From contig CAKZRU010000117.1 in the NCBI GenBank assembly GCA_937146725.1, forward strand, positions 1-48,628: 48,628 nt of DNA. The letters run 5' to 3'. The stretch's first letter is position 1. Every line of letters begins with the position of its first letter. The notes beneath the pieces were generated by a model that ran no database searches, was not told the DNA's origin, and saw nothing but the letters and a program-made list of their open reading frames with translations. The DNA is from an uncultured Myxococcales bacterium. Its GTDB lineage: Bacteria > Myxococcota_A > Bradymonadia > UBA7976 > VGTA01. Shown in pieces: positions 28,678 to 37,792 of the stretch. A program made the position numbers and the translations under genes.

Positions 28678-29769
28678 ATGTCAGATAAAACTCCATTGGA
28701 GCAGACGATCAATAACTCAAACAGTATCAAGCAGTCTAGCCTAAGTCCGGCCAGTCACAATTTACTTAAAGATCAGTCCGTACAGGTTGTATATAATGCT
28801 CAGCAGCAAGTTGTTAATGGCTATTGCTTCCCTTTAATTATTAAAGCGAGTGAACAGCTAAAAACTGACCAAAAAGCATGCTTTAAATGGCTTGCAGAGT
28901 TTGGTGATGACTTGCGCTTGGCTTTACAAGATCATGGCGCAATTTACTTTAAGGACTTCCCTCTTTTGGGCGCTACAGACTTTGAAAAAGCATTAGATGA
29001 AGCCAAGTTCAAAGAAATGCCCTATGTGGGCGGTGCGGCACCTAGGGAAGTTGTGACTTCAAGGCGTATTTTAACCGCAAACGAGTCCCCTGCTGACCAA
29101 CCTATTCCCTTTCACCATGAAATGGCTCAGACTCCAAATCCGCCAGGCTATGTTTTTTTCTATTGCGAAACAGCAGCTCAAAGCGGAGGGGCTACACCGA
29201 TTGTACATTCTCATCAAGTGTATCAACGTTTTAGTGAAATCAACCCTGAGTTTGCCAAGCGTTTTGAAGAACACGGCGCTAAATATGTACGCATTATGCC
29301 TGCGATTGATGATCCTAACTCACCGATTGGACGCTCTTGGAAGTCAACTTTTCAAGTTCAAAGTCAAAATAAAGACACAGCAAAGCTTGAAGCCGAACAA
29401 GCTATGAAAAAGTTAGGAACAAGTTGGCGGTGGTTAGAAGATGGCAATTTATATACTGAAAGTGCATCTGTGCCAGCTATTCGCTTAGAGCCTAGAACCC
29501 AAATGAAAACCTTTTTTAATTCGGCTGTTGCGGCTTATACCGGTTGGGTTGACGAGCGAAATGACCCAACAAAAGCAGTTAAATGTGGAGATGATACTGC
29601 CGTTGATGGCTCAGCCTTATTGGCTACAGCTGAGGCGATGAAAGACCTTAAAGTCGCCCTAAAATGGGAAAAAGGCGATATGATGTGGATTGATAATCAT
29701 TTAACTATGCACTCTCGGGAGCCATATCAAGGTGAACGTCGAATTTTGGCAGCGATTTCTCCGCAATAA
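28678..29769 (+). CDS. TauD/TfdA-like Fe(II)/2-oxoglutarate dioxygenase
   Basis: A non-haem iron dioxygenase that couples 2-oxoglutarate decarboxylation to oxidation of an unknown substrate. The iron-binding HxE pair is in PIPFHHEMAQTPNPPGYVFF (about His146/Glu148), the distal His is in DNHLTMHSREPYQGERRI, and the latter's Arg residues fit 2-oxoglutarate binding. The HxE rather than HxD and the segments SPIGRSWKSTFQ and TGWVDERNDPTKAVKCGD are like the plant At3g21360/clavaminate-synthase-like subgroup rather than taurine dioxygenase. I prefer ATG at 28678, with AAGG 8 nt upstream, over ATG at 28648, which would add ten residues. It stands alone, so the substrate cannot be inferred. Confidence 0.85.
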   Translation: MSDKTPLEQTINNSNSIKQSSLSPASHNLLKDQSVQVVYNAQQQVVNGYCFPLIIKASEQLKTDQKACFKWLAEFGDDLRLALQDHGAIYFKDFPLLGATDFEKALDEAKFKEMPYVGGAAPREVVTSRRILTANESPADQPIPFHHEMAQTPNPPGYVFFYCETAAQSGGATPIVHSHQVYQRFSEINPEFAKRFEEHGAKYVRIMPAIDDPNSPIGRSWKSTFQVQSQNKDTAKLEAEQAMKKLGTSWRWLEDGNLYTESASVPAIRLEPRTQMKTFFNSAVAAYTGWVDERNDPTKAVKCGDDTAVDGSALLATAEAMKDLKVALKWEKGDMMWIDNHLTMHSREPYQGERRILAAISPQ

Positions 29770-29825
29770 TCAAAAAGACACTCTGACTTATGTCTCTGAA
29801 TTAATTTGCTCAGGATGCGCAGGGC

Positions 29826-29866
29826 GTGGGGGGTACAAAAGCTTCATCCACACCAAAAACCCCCAC
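29826..29866. repeat. G/C-rich inverted repeat downstream of the dioxygenase gene
   Basis: Arms GTGGGGGGT and ACCCCCAC can pair over 8 bp (one extra G) around a loop of about 24 nt. It starts 57 nt after the dioxygenase stop. There is no T run after it, so it is not a standard Rho-independent terminator, but it could slow polymerase or protect the 3' end. Confidence 0.4.
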
Positions 29867-29988
29867 ATTGGTAATGATGCTTGCCCCAAAGGGAAAAGCC
29901 CTTACTCCAAGAGCATTTAGCAAACTAAGTCTATAATCTAAATGTCTCTGCGACTTAAAGTTAGTTTTTGAAAAATCTCACTCTTTGC

Positions 29989-30006
29989 TGAGTCATAAAT
30001 GACTCA
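29989..30006. promoter_or_regulatory. Perfect palindrome, candidate operator upstream of the YgiQ-family gene
   Basis: TGAGTCATAAATGACTCA has 8-bp perfect arms around a 2-nt AA centre and ends 116 nt before the YgiQ start codon. There is no T run, so a protein-binding site is likelier than a terminator. The regulator is not known. Confidence 0.5.
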
Positions 30007-30122
30007 TGCTGATCAAAGCAAATACTTGTCAGAATCATATCCTCAAGGTAAAGGCTTTCTGTTAAACTATACGAAGCTTGTAAAACATTCTGTTTAGGCC
30101 GGCCTTTTTGAGAGTAAGTCAC

Positions 30123-32567
30123 ATGAATTCCAAAACTCGTTCTCCAGCGATGCCCACAGCCCCATCTATTTTTAGCTATCGAAAATATTGGGCACATCGA
30201 TACACTCCGGCTCCCTTTCTACCAATGAGCAAAGCCGAGATGAATCAACTAGGTTGGGATAGTTGTGATATCATTTTAGTGACCGGTGATGCTTATGTTG
30301 ATCATCCAAGTTTTGGTATGGCCATCGTAGGGCGTTTTTTAGAGAGACAGGGCTTTAGGGTAGGCATTATTTCTCAACCAGATTGGCGAAGTGCTGAGCC
30401 CTTCAAAGAGCTTGGTAAGCCTAATTTATTCTTTGGGGTGACCGGCGGAAATATGGACTCCCTGGTTAATCGCTATACCTCTGACCGTCGGGTTCGTAAT
30501 GATGACGCTTATACCGCCGGTGGAGTGAGTGGTAAAAGACCCGATCGTTGCGTCATTGTGTATTGTCAACGCCTAAGGGAAGCATATGGTAAGCTGCCCA
30601 TCATTATCGGTGGTATTGAAGCCAGTCTCAGACGTATTGCGCATTATGACTATTGGTCAGAAAAGGTGAGGCGGTCGGTATTATTTGATTCACAGGCAGA
30701 TCTTTTGTTTTATGGAAATGCCGAAAGAGCATTAGCGGAAGTTGCCCATCGAATTGCTAATCAAGAGGATATTTCATCCATACAAGATGTACGTGGTACT
30801 GCATTGATTCGGGAAGTCCCCCCCGAATACATTATCGTTGATTCTACAACACTTGATACTCCTGGCCCATTAAATCCACCTGAAAACCCATATCAGATGA
30901 CGCCAGATATGGATGCTCAAGCTTCTGCAAGCGCTGAAGCTAGTTCTTGTTCAGAAGCTCAAGCGCAAGGCATGACCAAAGCAATGCGCGCCGGAGAGAG
31001 CATTGAGGGTACATTGGCCGCCATTGCAGCGCTTGAAGCGGATGATCCACTCGGTGTGAAAAGGCGTCAAAAGCAAGCTCAAGCGACGATTGATGATGAA
31101 GCAACACCAAAGGTTGTTTATTCCACACGTGAAGTTTCTCGAAAAGATCGTGAACGAAGTGTGATTAGGCTTCCATCATTTGATCAAGTGCGTGAAGATC
31201 CAGTGCTGTATGCTCATGCCTCAAGAATTTTGCATCAAGAAGCAAATCCTGGAAATGCAAGAATCCTTGTGCAACAGCACGGAAATCATAACTTGTGGGT
31301 GAATCCTCCTCCCATTCCGCTCAGTACCAAAGAGCTAGACACATTATATGAGCTGCCCTTTACTCGCCGTCCTCATCCGGTCTACGGAAAGGCTAAGATT
31401 CCCGCTTATGAAATGATTCGCTTTTCGATTGCCATCCAAAGAGGTTGCTTTGGCGGATGTACTTTTTGTTCGATCACCGAGCATGAGGGTCGCATTATCC
31501 AAAGTCGTTCCGAAGCTTCAATCCTCAGAGAGATCGAAACGGTCCGAGATACTGTTCCAGGATTTACAGGGGTGATCTCTGATCTGGGTGGCCCAACGGC
31601 AAATATGTGGCGTCTTTCCTGTAAAAGCCCTCAAATAGAAGCTGCCTGTCGTAAGCCATCCTGCGTTTTCCCAGGCATCTGCCCCAATTTAAATACGGAT
31701 CATAAGCCTTTGATTAAGCTGTATCGTAAAGCACGTTCAATCAAGGGCATTAAAAAGGTCTTAATCGCATCGGGTGTTCGTTATGATCTAGCGGTTGAAT
31801 CACCGGACTATGTACGAGAACTTGTTCAGCATCATACAGGAGGCTACCTAAAGATTGCGCCCGAAGCATTATCCGAAGGCCCACTATCAAAGATGATGAA
31901 GCCCGGTATGGGTACATATTATCGCTTTAAAGAGCTTTTTGAAAAATATTCAGCCGAAGCCGGTAAAAAGCAATATCTGATTCCTTATTTTATAGCGGCC
32001 CACCCCGGTACCCGAATTGAAGATATGTTGGAATTAGCCTTGTGGCTCAAAAAAAATAATTTCAAGGCAGATCAAGTTCAGGCCTTTCTTCCATCCCCAA
32101 TGTCTACGGCAACTGCAATGTATCACAGTGGGGTCAATCCTCTACGAAAGCTCAGCCGAGAGGAGAGTGAAGCAGTTCATATTCCCAAGGGCCTTAAGAT
32201 TCGTAAAATCCACAAGGCCTTTCTCCGTTATCACGATCCAGAGAATTGGCCCATTATCCGAGAGGCATTACATAAAATTGGACGTGCGGATTTGATTGGC
32301 TCTGCACCACATCAGCTCATACCGGCTTATCAACCTGTACGAGGAGGAGTTCCCGCTTCTGCCAAGCAACGGCGAAAAGGGTCAAGTAAAGGCACCAAGC
32401 CCTTTAGAACACAGCATAGTCGTGCTGAAAAGAATGATACTCAACGTTCATCAAGTAAAACAAAAGGGAAGCCATTTAAATCTAAGTCTAAATCAAATTC
32501 CGCTTATAAATCCGATACCAGATCTAATAAAGCTAGCTCCAAATCGAATAAAAATCGCCAGCGCTAG
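30123..32567 (+). CDS. YgiQ-family radical SAM protein
   Basis: A radical S-adenosylmethionine protein of the YgiQ (UPF0313) family, widespread but without an established reaction. The N-terminal family segment [20 protein letters not shown] and the [19 protein letters not shown] block are present. The 4Fe-4S motif CxxxCxxC is [18 protein letters not shown] at about residues 439-456. Conserved downstream pieces include GPTANMWRL and [18 protein letters not shown]. Relative to the usual roughly 700-740 aa it has an extra Ala/Glu-rich segment at about 255-330 ([14 protein letters not shown]...) and a Lys/Ser-rich tail. ATG at 30123 is chosen over TTG at 30108. A palindrome lies upstream. Confidence 0.9.
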   Translation: MNSKTRSPAMPTAPSIFSYRKYWAHRYTPAPFLPMSKAEMNQLGWDSCDIILVTGDAYVDHPSFGMAIVGRFLERQGFRVGIISQPDWRSAEPFKELGKPNLFFGVTGGNMDSLVNRYTSDRRVRNDDAYTAGGVSGKRPDRCVIVYCQRLREAYGKLPIIIGGIEASLRRIAHYDYWSEKVRRSVLFDSQADLLFYGNAERALAEVAHRIANQEDISSIQDVRGTALIREVPPEYIIVDSTTLDTPGPLNPPENPYQMTPDMDAQASASAEASSCSEAQAQGMTKAMRAGESIEGTLAAIAALEADDPLGVKRRQKQAQATIDDEATPKVVYSTREVSRKDRERSVIRLPSFDQVREDPVLYAHASRILHQEANPGNARILVQQHGNHNLWVNPPPIPLSTKELDTLYELPFTRRPHPVYGKAKIPAYEMIRFSIAIQRGCFGGCTFCSITEHEGRIIQSRSEASILREIETVRDTVPGFTGVISDLGGPTANMWRLSCKSPQIEAACRKPSCVFPGICPNLNTDHKPLIKLYRKARSIKGIKKVLIASGVRYDLAVESPDYVRELVQHHTGGYLKIAPEALSEGPLSKMMKPGMGTYYRFKELFEKYSAEAGKKQYLIPYFIAAHPGTRIEDMLELALWLKKNNFKADQVQAFLPSPMSTATAMYHSGVNPLRKLSREESEAVHIPKGLKIRKIHKAFLRYHDPENWPIIREALHKIGRADLIGSAPHQLIPAYQPVRGGVPASAKQRRKGSSKGTKPFRTQHSRAEKNDTQRSSSKTKGKPFKSKSKSNSAYKSDTRSNKASSKSNKNRQR

Positions 32568-32591
32568 GCTTGGGATTTATTGTGTGTGCTA

Positions 32592-33905
32592 TTATTGCAA
32601 AGCAACCTGCCGAATGGAGCGAATGGCGTTATCTTGACCGGTTAATTCAGTCGCTCTTTTGATTAATAGTTGGAGTTCTTCAGAGCTTAAAGCTCTGTCG
32701 ATCAATGCTAAATCATAGGCCATACCATATTCATCAAAGTCGGTATGTAAACTTGATAGATTACTTACCCCCGCTTCATAAATTGCTTCATCAATGGCTC
32801 TTTTTGTTCCACGAGCAGTACTGTGACAAACCATTAAAAAAGCACAGCCCGCTTTACCAAGATGAGACAAATTAAGCTCGGTTCGACTTTGATATGGCGT
32901 ATCACGGACCGAACCGCGCTTGGAGAACTGCCCAAAGGTTTCGCTTACTCGATGAGCAATACGAGGTTGGGCTTCTTTAGTTGAAGCGCCAATATGGGGG
33001 AAAACCGCTACCCGTTCACAGTCTTGGTATGGGTTATGCCAACCACTTCCCTTACGAGGTTCATGTGGGTAAACATCGACAGCAGCTCTTTTTATATAGC
33101 CCTTTTCAATCGCCTTAATCAGATCTTCTGGACTATGGATGAATCCTCGACCAAAGTTAATAAAGATTCGCATTCCCTCCGGACGATCAGCACCAAGCAG
33201 AGCAAAATGACTTGCATTTAAGATGCCTTCATTGGATTGCCCATTAACATCTCTTGCCGAAAAATGAACGGTCACACATTCGCTTGCTCTAAATAAGCTC
33301 TCAATCGTTTCATGGTGGGTCCAGCCCATTTCCTTGCCAAGTTCAACTGAGACCTGTCGTGTGTCATAAAAATGGATTTTCATGCCCATTGCCGAAAGAA
33401 CTCGGGCTACAGAGCGACCGATATTCCCCAAGCCTAAAATCCCTAAATGCTTACCTTGGATTTCATAGCGTTCATGTTGATTCTTTTCCCAAGTGCCAAG
33501 ACGACAGTTTTGGTTGGTCTCATAAAAGCGTCTAGCTAAAGAAATAAGATTACCCACGACCATTTCTACCACACTACGCCCATTTGATATGGGATCATTA
33601 AAGATCATAATCCCATGATCCGCACATGCTTGTTTGTCTACTGAATCATCACCAATACAGCAAAGCTGAACAGCCATAAGTGAAGGGCAGGCTTCGATAA
33701 GCTCTCGAGTGACTTCTACTTTTGAGCGCTTGAAAATAACCTGTGATTGCTGTTCGTTGATCACTCGAATCAATTCATCTTGAGCAGGAATATGTCCCAT
33801 TCTATGCACGATTATCCCTTGCTTTTCTAACAAGGCATCAAGCTCTATGGCAGGATGTTCAACGACCAATGCTCTTTTAATGATTCCGTTCCATATTTTT
33901 GCCAT
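32592..33905 (-). CDS. serA: D-3-phosphoglycerate dehydrogenase-like 2-hydroxyacid dehydrogenase
   Basis: An NAD-dependent D-2-hydroxyacid dehydrogenase; by length (437 aa) and C-terminal extension it best matches 3-phosphoglycerate dehydrogenase, the first step of serine synthesis. The NAD site LGILGLGNIGRSVARVLSAMG is near residue 161. The catalytic Arg is in INFGRGF (about 250), Glu in DVYPHEP (about 281) and His in VFPHIGASTKEAQ (about 302). The family usually has NAARG or NxSRG before the Arg, so FGRG is a departure. The last 85 residues look like an ACT regulatory domain. No other serine genes are nearby, so the gene symbol is tentative; a different 2-hydroxyacid substrate is possible. 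Confidence 0.75.
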   Translation of the reverse strand: MAKIWNGIIKRALVVEHPAIELDALLEKQGIIVHRMGHIPAQDELIRVINEQQSQVIFKRSKVEVTRELIEACPSLMAVQLCCIGDDSVDKQACADHGIMIFNDPISNGRSVVEMVVGNLISLARRFYETNQNCRLGTWEKNQHERYEIQGKHLGILGLGNIGRSVARVLSAMGMKIHFYDTRQVSVELGKEMGWTHHETIESLFRASECVTVHFSARDVNGQSNEGILNASHFALLGADRPEGMRIFINFGRGFIHSPEDLIKAIEKGYIKRAAVDVYPHEPRKGSGWHNPYQDCERVAVFPHIGASTKEAQPRIAHRVSETFGQFSKRGSVRDTPYQSRTELNLSHLGKAGCAFLMVCHSTARGTKRAIDEAIYEAGVSNLSSLHTDFDEYGMAYDLALIDRALSSEELQLLIKRATELTGQDNAIRSIRQVALQ

Positions 33906-34034
33906 GTTTAGCTCTCTACTCTCTCTAGTTTTTTGGTGATTTTATTGTTTTCTAATCTCTAAATCAGGAGTTTAGATGATTTGCCTACTTTAAAACTTTT
34001 TACTTAGGATATAAGTCCCTTTTTGTAAAAATAC

Positions 34035-37000
34035 TTATTCTAGTTTGATTAAGATCTGCTCTTTTTGATCCACTACAGTCGCAAATTCTTTCCAATTCAT
34101 ATACTGCTTTGGCTCAATAAGACCACCGCTTAACAGCCATTCGGCTTTGAGATCGGTACCAAACCGCCTTTGTTTTTTGGACCTAGGTGAGCCTGCTTGC
34201 ATCATCTCCTCTTGCTTAATCTCTGTATCGAAATCAACACGAGTCAGCTTATATATTGCCTCAAGTTTTTTTGGAGTTTTCGCTTGAACTTGGTTCAACC
34301 ATAAAGCGGAATTTTGCTCACTTAAAGGTTGGGCTTGATATGATAATTGTTCAGATTTAAGTGGGCTTTGGTCTTGGCGATATAATTGCATATCATAAAG
34401 TTTTAGCCGAACTTTTTGGCGAGAGGGAGCCAAATAAAAAGAGGTTTTGCGCTCTTTTAATGAAGCAAAGCGCTGTCCCCATTGTTGAGGATTAATGGCT
34501 ATTTTTTGTCCAGAGCGTAACCAAACTCTAAGTTGATAATTGAGCTTAAGTATTTGCTGATCATAATTAAACTCCAGTTTTCTGACTTCTGCTCGCCCTA
34601 GCCATTGGCTCCATTGTTTTTCTACCCAAGCCTTTAATCCTTTGTCACCGGCTCGAGACATCTTATCAAATAAGATTGCGCCATCAGAGCCATGAAAAGC
34701 ATGATGCATATGACCTTTAAAAGCCTTAGTGCCTAAAACACCATTTGGTGCATTCCATTCTCGGTGAAGTTCACCATTAAGTTGGTATGTGACAGGGAGG
34801 ACTGAATGCAAGAGTGGGAGCCGAGTCTCTGAATCAATGTGTTCATGATCAAGGTATGCTTTACCAAACATACTTTGTCTGGGGATGAGTTCATATTCTA
34901 CTTTATTTAGCTGAGTCACCGGCCACACTAATAGTGTCGCCCCTCCAGCATATTGTGGATTCACCAAACCAAGCGGTATATTAGGGAGCTGTGGATCAAG
35001 CCACTGCTGATTAAGTTTGAGTAGCATGTAAGGAACATCATCAAGGCAACTTAAGTCTGGGTCATGTAAAGCCCTTGTTTCACGGCTTAAGTAGATCTGA
35101 TGCGGGTGCCCACAAGCAAATAATATGGTGCTGAGAATAAGTCCTCTATGACCAATGCCTCGTGCAAGTGCTTTATGGATGCTTGGACTATCAAATAAAG
35201 GTCTGTCCTGCTGAATATGCGTCCAAACCCATGTGGCAATCGCTTGGGCAGAACCAAGGTCAAGAAATGGAGCAAGTTTTTGAACATGGGTACACACTTG
35301 TGATGACTTAAAGAGCTGTGCTTGTAGATATCTAGCCAAGACACTGATTTCATTATGTATCTTATGTGCATCGCCGACCTGTAAATAAGCTTGATTCGCA
35401 TCGGGCAAGGCAAAAATCTCACCCTTTTGAGCCTGGGATTGCTTGGCAACATACTTAAGTTCAAAAGTCTTAGGGCTATCTTTATAACGCAAACTGTGGT
35501 TGGGCAGGAGATCTTGGGGATTAGGCCTTAAAGAAATATGATGCTCTTGTTTCTTACTCTTTTTATGATCAATCTTGATGCTGATCTCTCGACGCCAGAT
35601 TGATCGATCTTTGTCCTGCAATGGGATTTTAGGAGTGAGTATCGAGCTGTCTCGTCTTTGTGTCTCTATCCCTTCAATATAATGCGCAACCAACCAATCT
35701 CCAACTTGTAAATCACTAAAGGAATACCCTTCGGTTTCCATAATTTCTAAGGGAGCTCTTCGGCCACCATTGGACTTCATTTGATATAAGTCAATGACTT
35801 GAGCTTGACTAGGTAAGCGTAGTTCTCCAAGTTCCTCGACGCCTTTTCGGCTATTAACTCGAATAATTTCTAAAACCCGTCTTAAACCTTGACCATGTTG
35901 ATTATAGTACAGGATTTGCTGATCGAGAAGTTGCCCAACATGACCTTTAAGTAGTGGCGGCCAAGGATTTTGACTAAATTTTTTTATCAGTTGTTCAGCA
36001 AAAAGATCATCAATCGCTTGCTCTTGAGATTCAGCAAAGGGGAGCGGTTGCCACTTAGGATAAGCTTGTAGCCATGACAGTGACCTTGGGGCATTAGGTG
36101 AACTTGCCACTAAAGGTGAGATCACAGACTGAGCTGGTGCACCAAGTGCAATTAAGTGATCTGCAAATTCCCAAGCTAATTCATCAAAGTACTCACTGTT
36201 ATTTACATGTACGGATTTATAAACGGGGGGAGCACTGGCAAAGATAGCTTCAAAAAACCTAGGTTCAAACCATGCCTTTGGGAATTTAAATCCTTGTTTT
36301 ATACAGGAGATCAGCTGCTCTTTAATTTTATCTCTAAATGTGCCTGTATCCTTCTTCAAAGAGTTTTGCCATAAACCATTCTTTAGAAATGTATGATTGA
36401 TACATTGCGAAGATCCATTGTTAGGATATTCCGGTTGTTCTGTCTTATTACTTACCTTTGGGATATGCCATGCCTGTTCCCAAAGTGACCAAGTCAAATC
36501 AATAAATTGGCGATCAATGGCTTTAAATCTTTGTGTTTTATCATCTAAGGTTTTACCCAGTAAGGAGAAGACGAGTAAACGATCCCATGCTTCATTTAAA
36601 AGGTGTGGCGCATTTAAACCTATGGTTCGATCAAAGCTTGGTAGCCTTGGCCCACAAAGTAACTGAGGTGGCTTGCTAGAGTGTATGGTTAGATTAAGAG
36701 TGTTCTTCGCATCGGCTTTTGACTCATTGGCTGTACTTATTGGGCTTTTTATTAAATGATAAGGTTGGATTAAAGAAACTGAACCAGCCAAAGGCCCCTC
36801 AAATAGGGAAATACTCTGAACTTGATTTGAATTGGATTGTAATTTGCCTTTCCACCATATCTGTTTAATGTGCCAAGGATCTTTAATCATAAGCTGTGCA
36901 GTTTTTGAAGAACAGCTCATTTGGCAACTGTAAGACTTATAAAATGAATACTCATTTACTTGATTAAAAGTATTAAGGTCTTGTTCACACTTAAGCATTG

Positions 37001-37670
37001 TGCTTTTTGCTGGCATTGACTGATCTTGATTTAACCACTGATCTAAATAAGCAATCATTGCAGATTTGACCGGTGAATCATTGGATAGCTCAACATGACT
37101 GAGAGTATGAAATCCCAAACTCCATGCTAAAGCGGATAAAGCCATAGAGTGATTGGATTGGGTTGATAAAGGATAACAATATTTCTTTAGATCTAAAAAA
37201 GCTTGTATCTGATCTGCGGTAGAGATCGCTGGTTTGGTTTTGTAACCATGAGCAGACTCAGTGATTGTGCTTCCGGTTAAGAGATAATCTCCTAATGCAC
37301 TCAAGCAAAGAGCTTCTTGTTGGTCGGGAGTAAGGTCACTTTGTTGTTTGGGGGGCATGCGGTCGAACTTGGATAACTGCACTTGCCATATACTTTGGGC
37401 AAGATCATGTTGTTTGATAAGCCAATGAACCCATCCCTTAACTGCAAGATGAAAACTTGGGTTTTCTTGACTGTTAACAGCAGATGATGACTGAACCGAA
37501 GCTTTAGATTCAGAGTAGGCATCAAGCCATTCGGTTGGCGTTAAGTGCTTGTTAGAACGATAATGACACCCACTGAAGAAGAGCGTGAGTATACCCCAAA
37601 ACATAAATATATGCCAAAAACTAAGTCGTGGCCCTAAATTGGTCTGCGCTACACTACTTTTAGGACTCAT
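34035..37670 (-). CDS. Large lipoprotein with degenerate transglutaminase-like domain (DUF3857-like)
   Basis: The N-terminus has a hydrophobic segment (FWHIFMFWGILTLFFSGC) ending in a lipobox Cys. Residues about 60-600 are TPR-like or unassigned. Around 640-700 a DUF3857-like beta domain appears (EGYSFSDLQVGDWLVAHYIEG). Around 800-920 is a transglutaminase-like fold (ATWVWTHIQQDRPLFD...WLDPQ). The site where active family members have GDCKDK reads GIGHRG (about 838-843), the FNHV His site reads LDDV, and only the Asp in WLDP is kept, so Cys-His-Asp catalysis is lost. The final 280 residues are beta-rich. It follows the PBP-like gene by 122 nt and is probably a periplasmic scaffold or binding protein; that role is inference. 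Confidence 0.75.
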   Translation of the reverse strand: MSPKSSVAQTNLGPRLSFWHIFMFWGILTLFFSGCHYRSNKHLTPTEWLDAYSESKASVQSSSAVNSQENPSFHLAVKGWVHWLIKQHDLAQSIWQVQLSKFDRMPPKQQSDLTPDQQEALCLSALGDYLLTGSTITESAHGYKTKPAISTADQIQAFLDLKKYCYPLSTQSNHSMALSALAWSLGFHTLSHVELSNDSPVKSAMIAYLDQWLNQDQSMPAKSTMLKCEQDLNTFNQVNEYSFYKSYSCQMSCSSKTAQLMIKDPWHIKQIWWKGKLQSNSNQVQSISLFEGPLAGSVSLIQPYHLIKSPISTANESKADAKNTLNLTIHSSKPPQLLCGPRLPSFDRTIGLNAPHLLNEAWDRLLVFSLLGKTLDDKTQRFKAIDRQFIDLTWSLWEQAWHIPKVSNKTEQPEYPNNGSSQCINHTFLKNGLWQNSLKKDTGTFRDKIKEQLISCIKQGFKFPKAWFEPRFFEAIFASAPPVYKSVHVNNSEYFDELAWEFADHLIALGAPAQSVISPLVASSPNAPRSLSWLQAYPKWQPLPFAESQEQAIDDLFAEQLIKKFSQNPWPPLLKGHVGQLLDQQILYYNQHGQGLRRVLEIIRVNSRKGVEELGELRLPSQAQVIDLYQMKSNGGRRAPLEIMETEGYSFSDLQVGDWLVAHYIEGIETQRRDSSILTPKIPLQDKDRSIWRREISIKIDHKKSKKQEHHISLRPNPQDLLPNHSLRYKDSPKTFELKYVAKQSQAQKGEIFALPDANQAYLQVGDAHKIHNEISVLARYLQAQLFKSSQVCTHVQKLAPFLDLGSAQAIATWVWTHIQQDRPLFDSPSIHKALARGIGHRGLILSTILFACGHPHQIYLSRETRALHDPDLSCLDDVPYMLLKLNQQWLDPQLPNIPLGLVNPQYAGGATLLVWPVTQLNKVEYELIPRQSMFGKAYLDHEHIDSETRLPLLHSVLPVTYQLNGELHREWNAPNGVLGTKAFKGHMHHAFHGSDGAILFDKMSRAGDKGLKAWVEKQWSQWLGRAEVRKLEFNYDQQILKLNYQLRVWLRSGQKIAINPQQWGQRFASLKERKTSFYLAPSRQKVRLKLYDMQLYRQDQSPLKSEQLSYQAQPLSEQNSALWLNQVQAKTPKKLEAIYKLTRVDFDTEIKQEEMMQAGSPRSKKQRRFGTDLKAEWLLSGGLIEPKQYMNWKEFATVVDQKEQILIKLE

Positions 37671-37792
37671 TGGCAGACTCTCGAGCTGACTGATGATACG
37701 GATTAGAAATCATTCATTAAGTTTTTGTATTCAGTGTAGATCAAGTAAACTCAGTTTTCTTTCATGATTTAAGACACTCAAGATTGTTTAAA

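Larger units (their letters stand above)
29770..30122. other. Intergenic region with GC-rich hairpin and palindrome
   Basis: No convincing gene. It contains an inverted repeat of GTGGGGGGT (29826-29834) and ACCCCCAC (29859-29866), a small hairpin AAGGG/CCCTT (29889-29903), and the perfect palindrome at 29989-30006 described separately. Short open frames here lack protein-like composition. It must contain the promoter of the YgiQ-family gene. Confidence 0.5.

Noticed and set aside
29732..29920. 62-codon plus-strand frame after the dioxygenase gene
   Set aside because: It overlaps the dioxygenase end, has no ribosome site and encodes no recognisable motif; the region is better read as a non-coding hairpin region.
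29961..30197. 78-codon minus-strand frame overlapping the start of the YgiQ-family gene
   Set aside because: It is antisense to a clear gene and spans its promoter palindrome, with no protein-like features.
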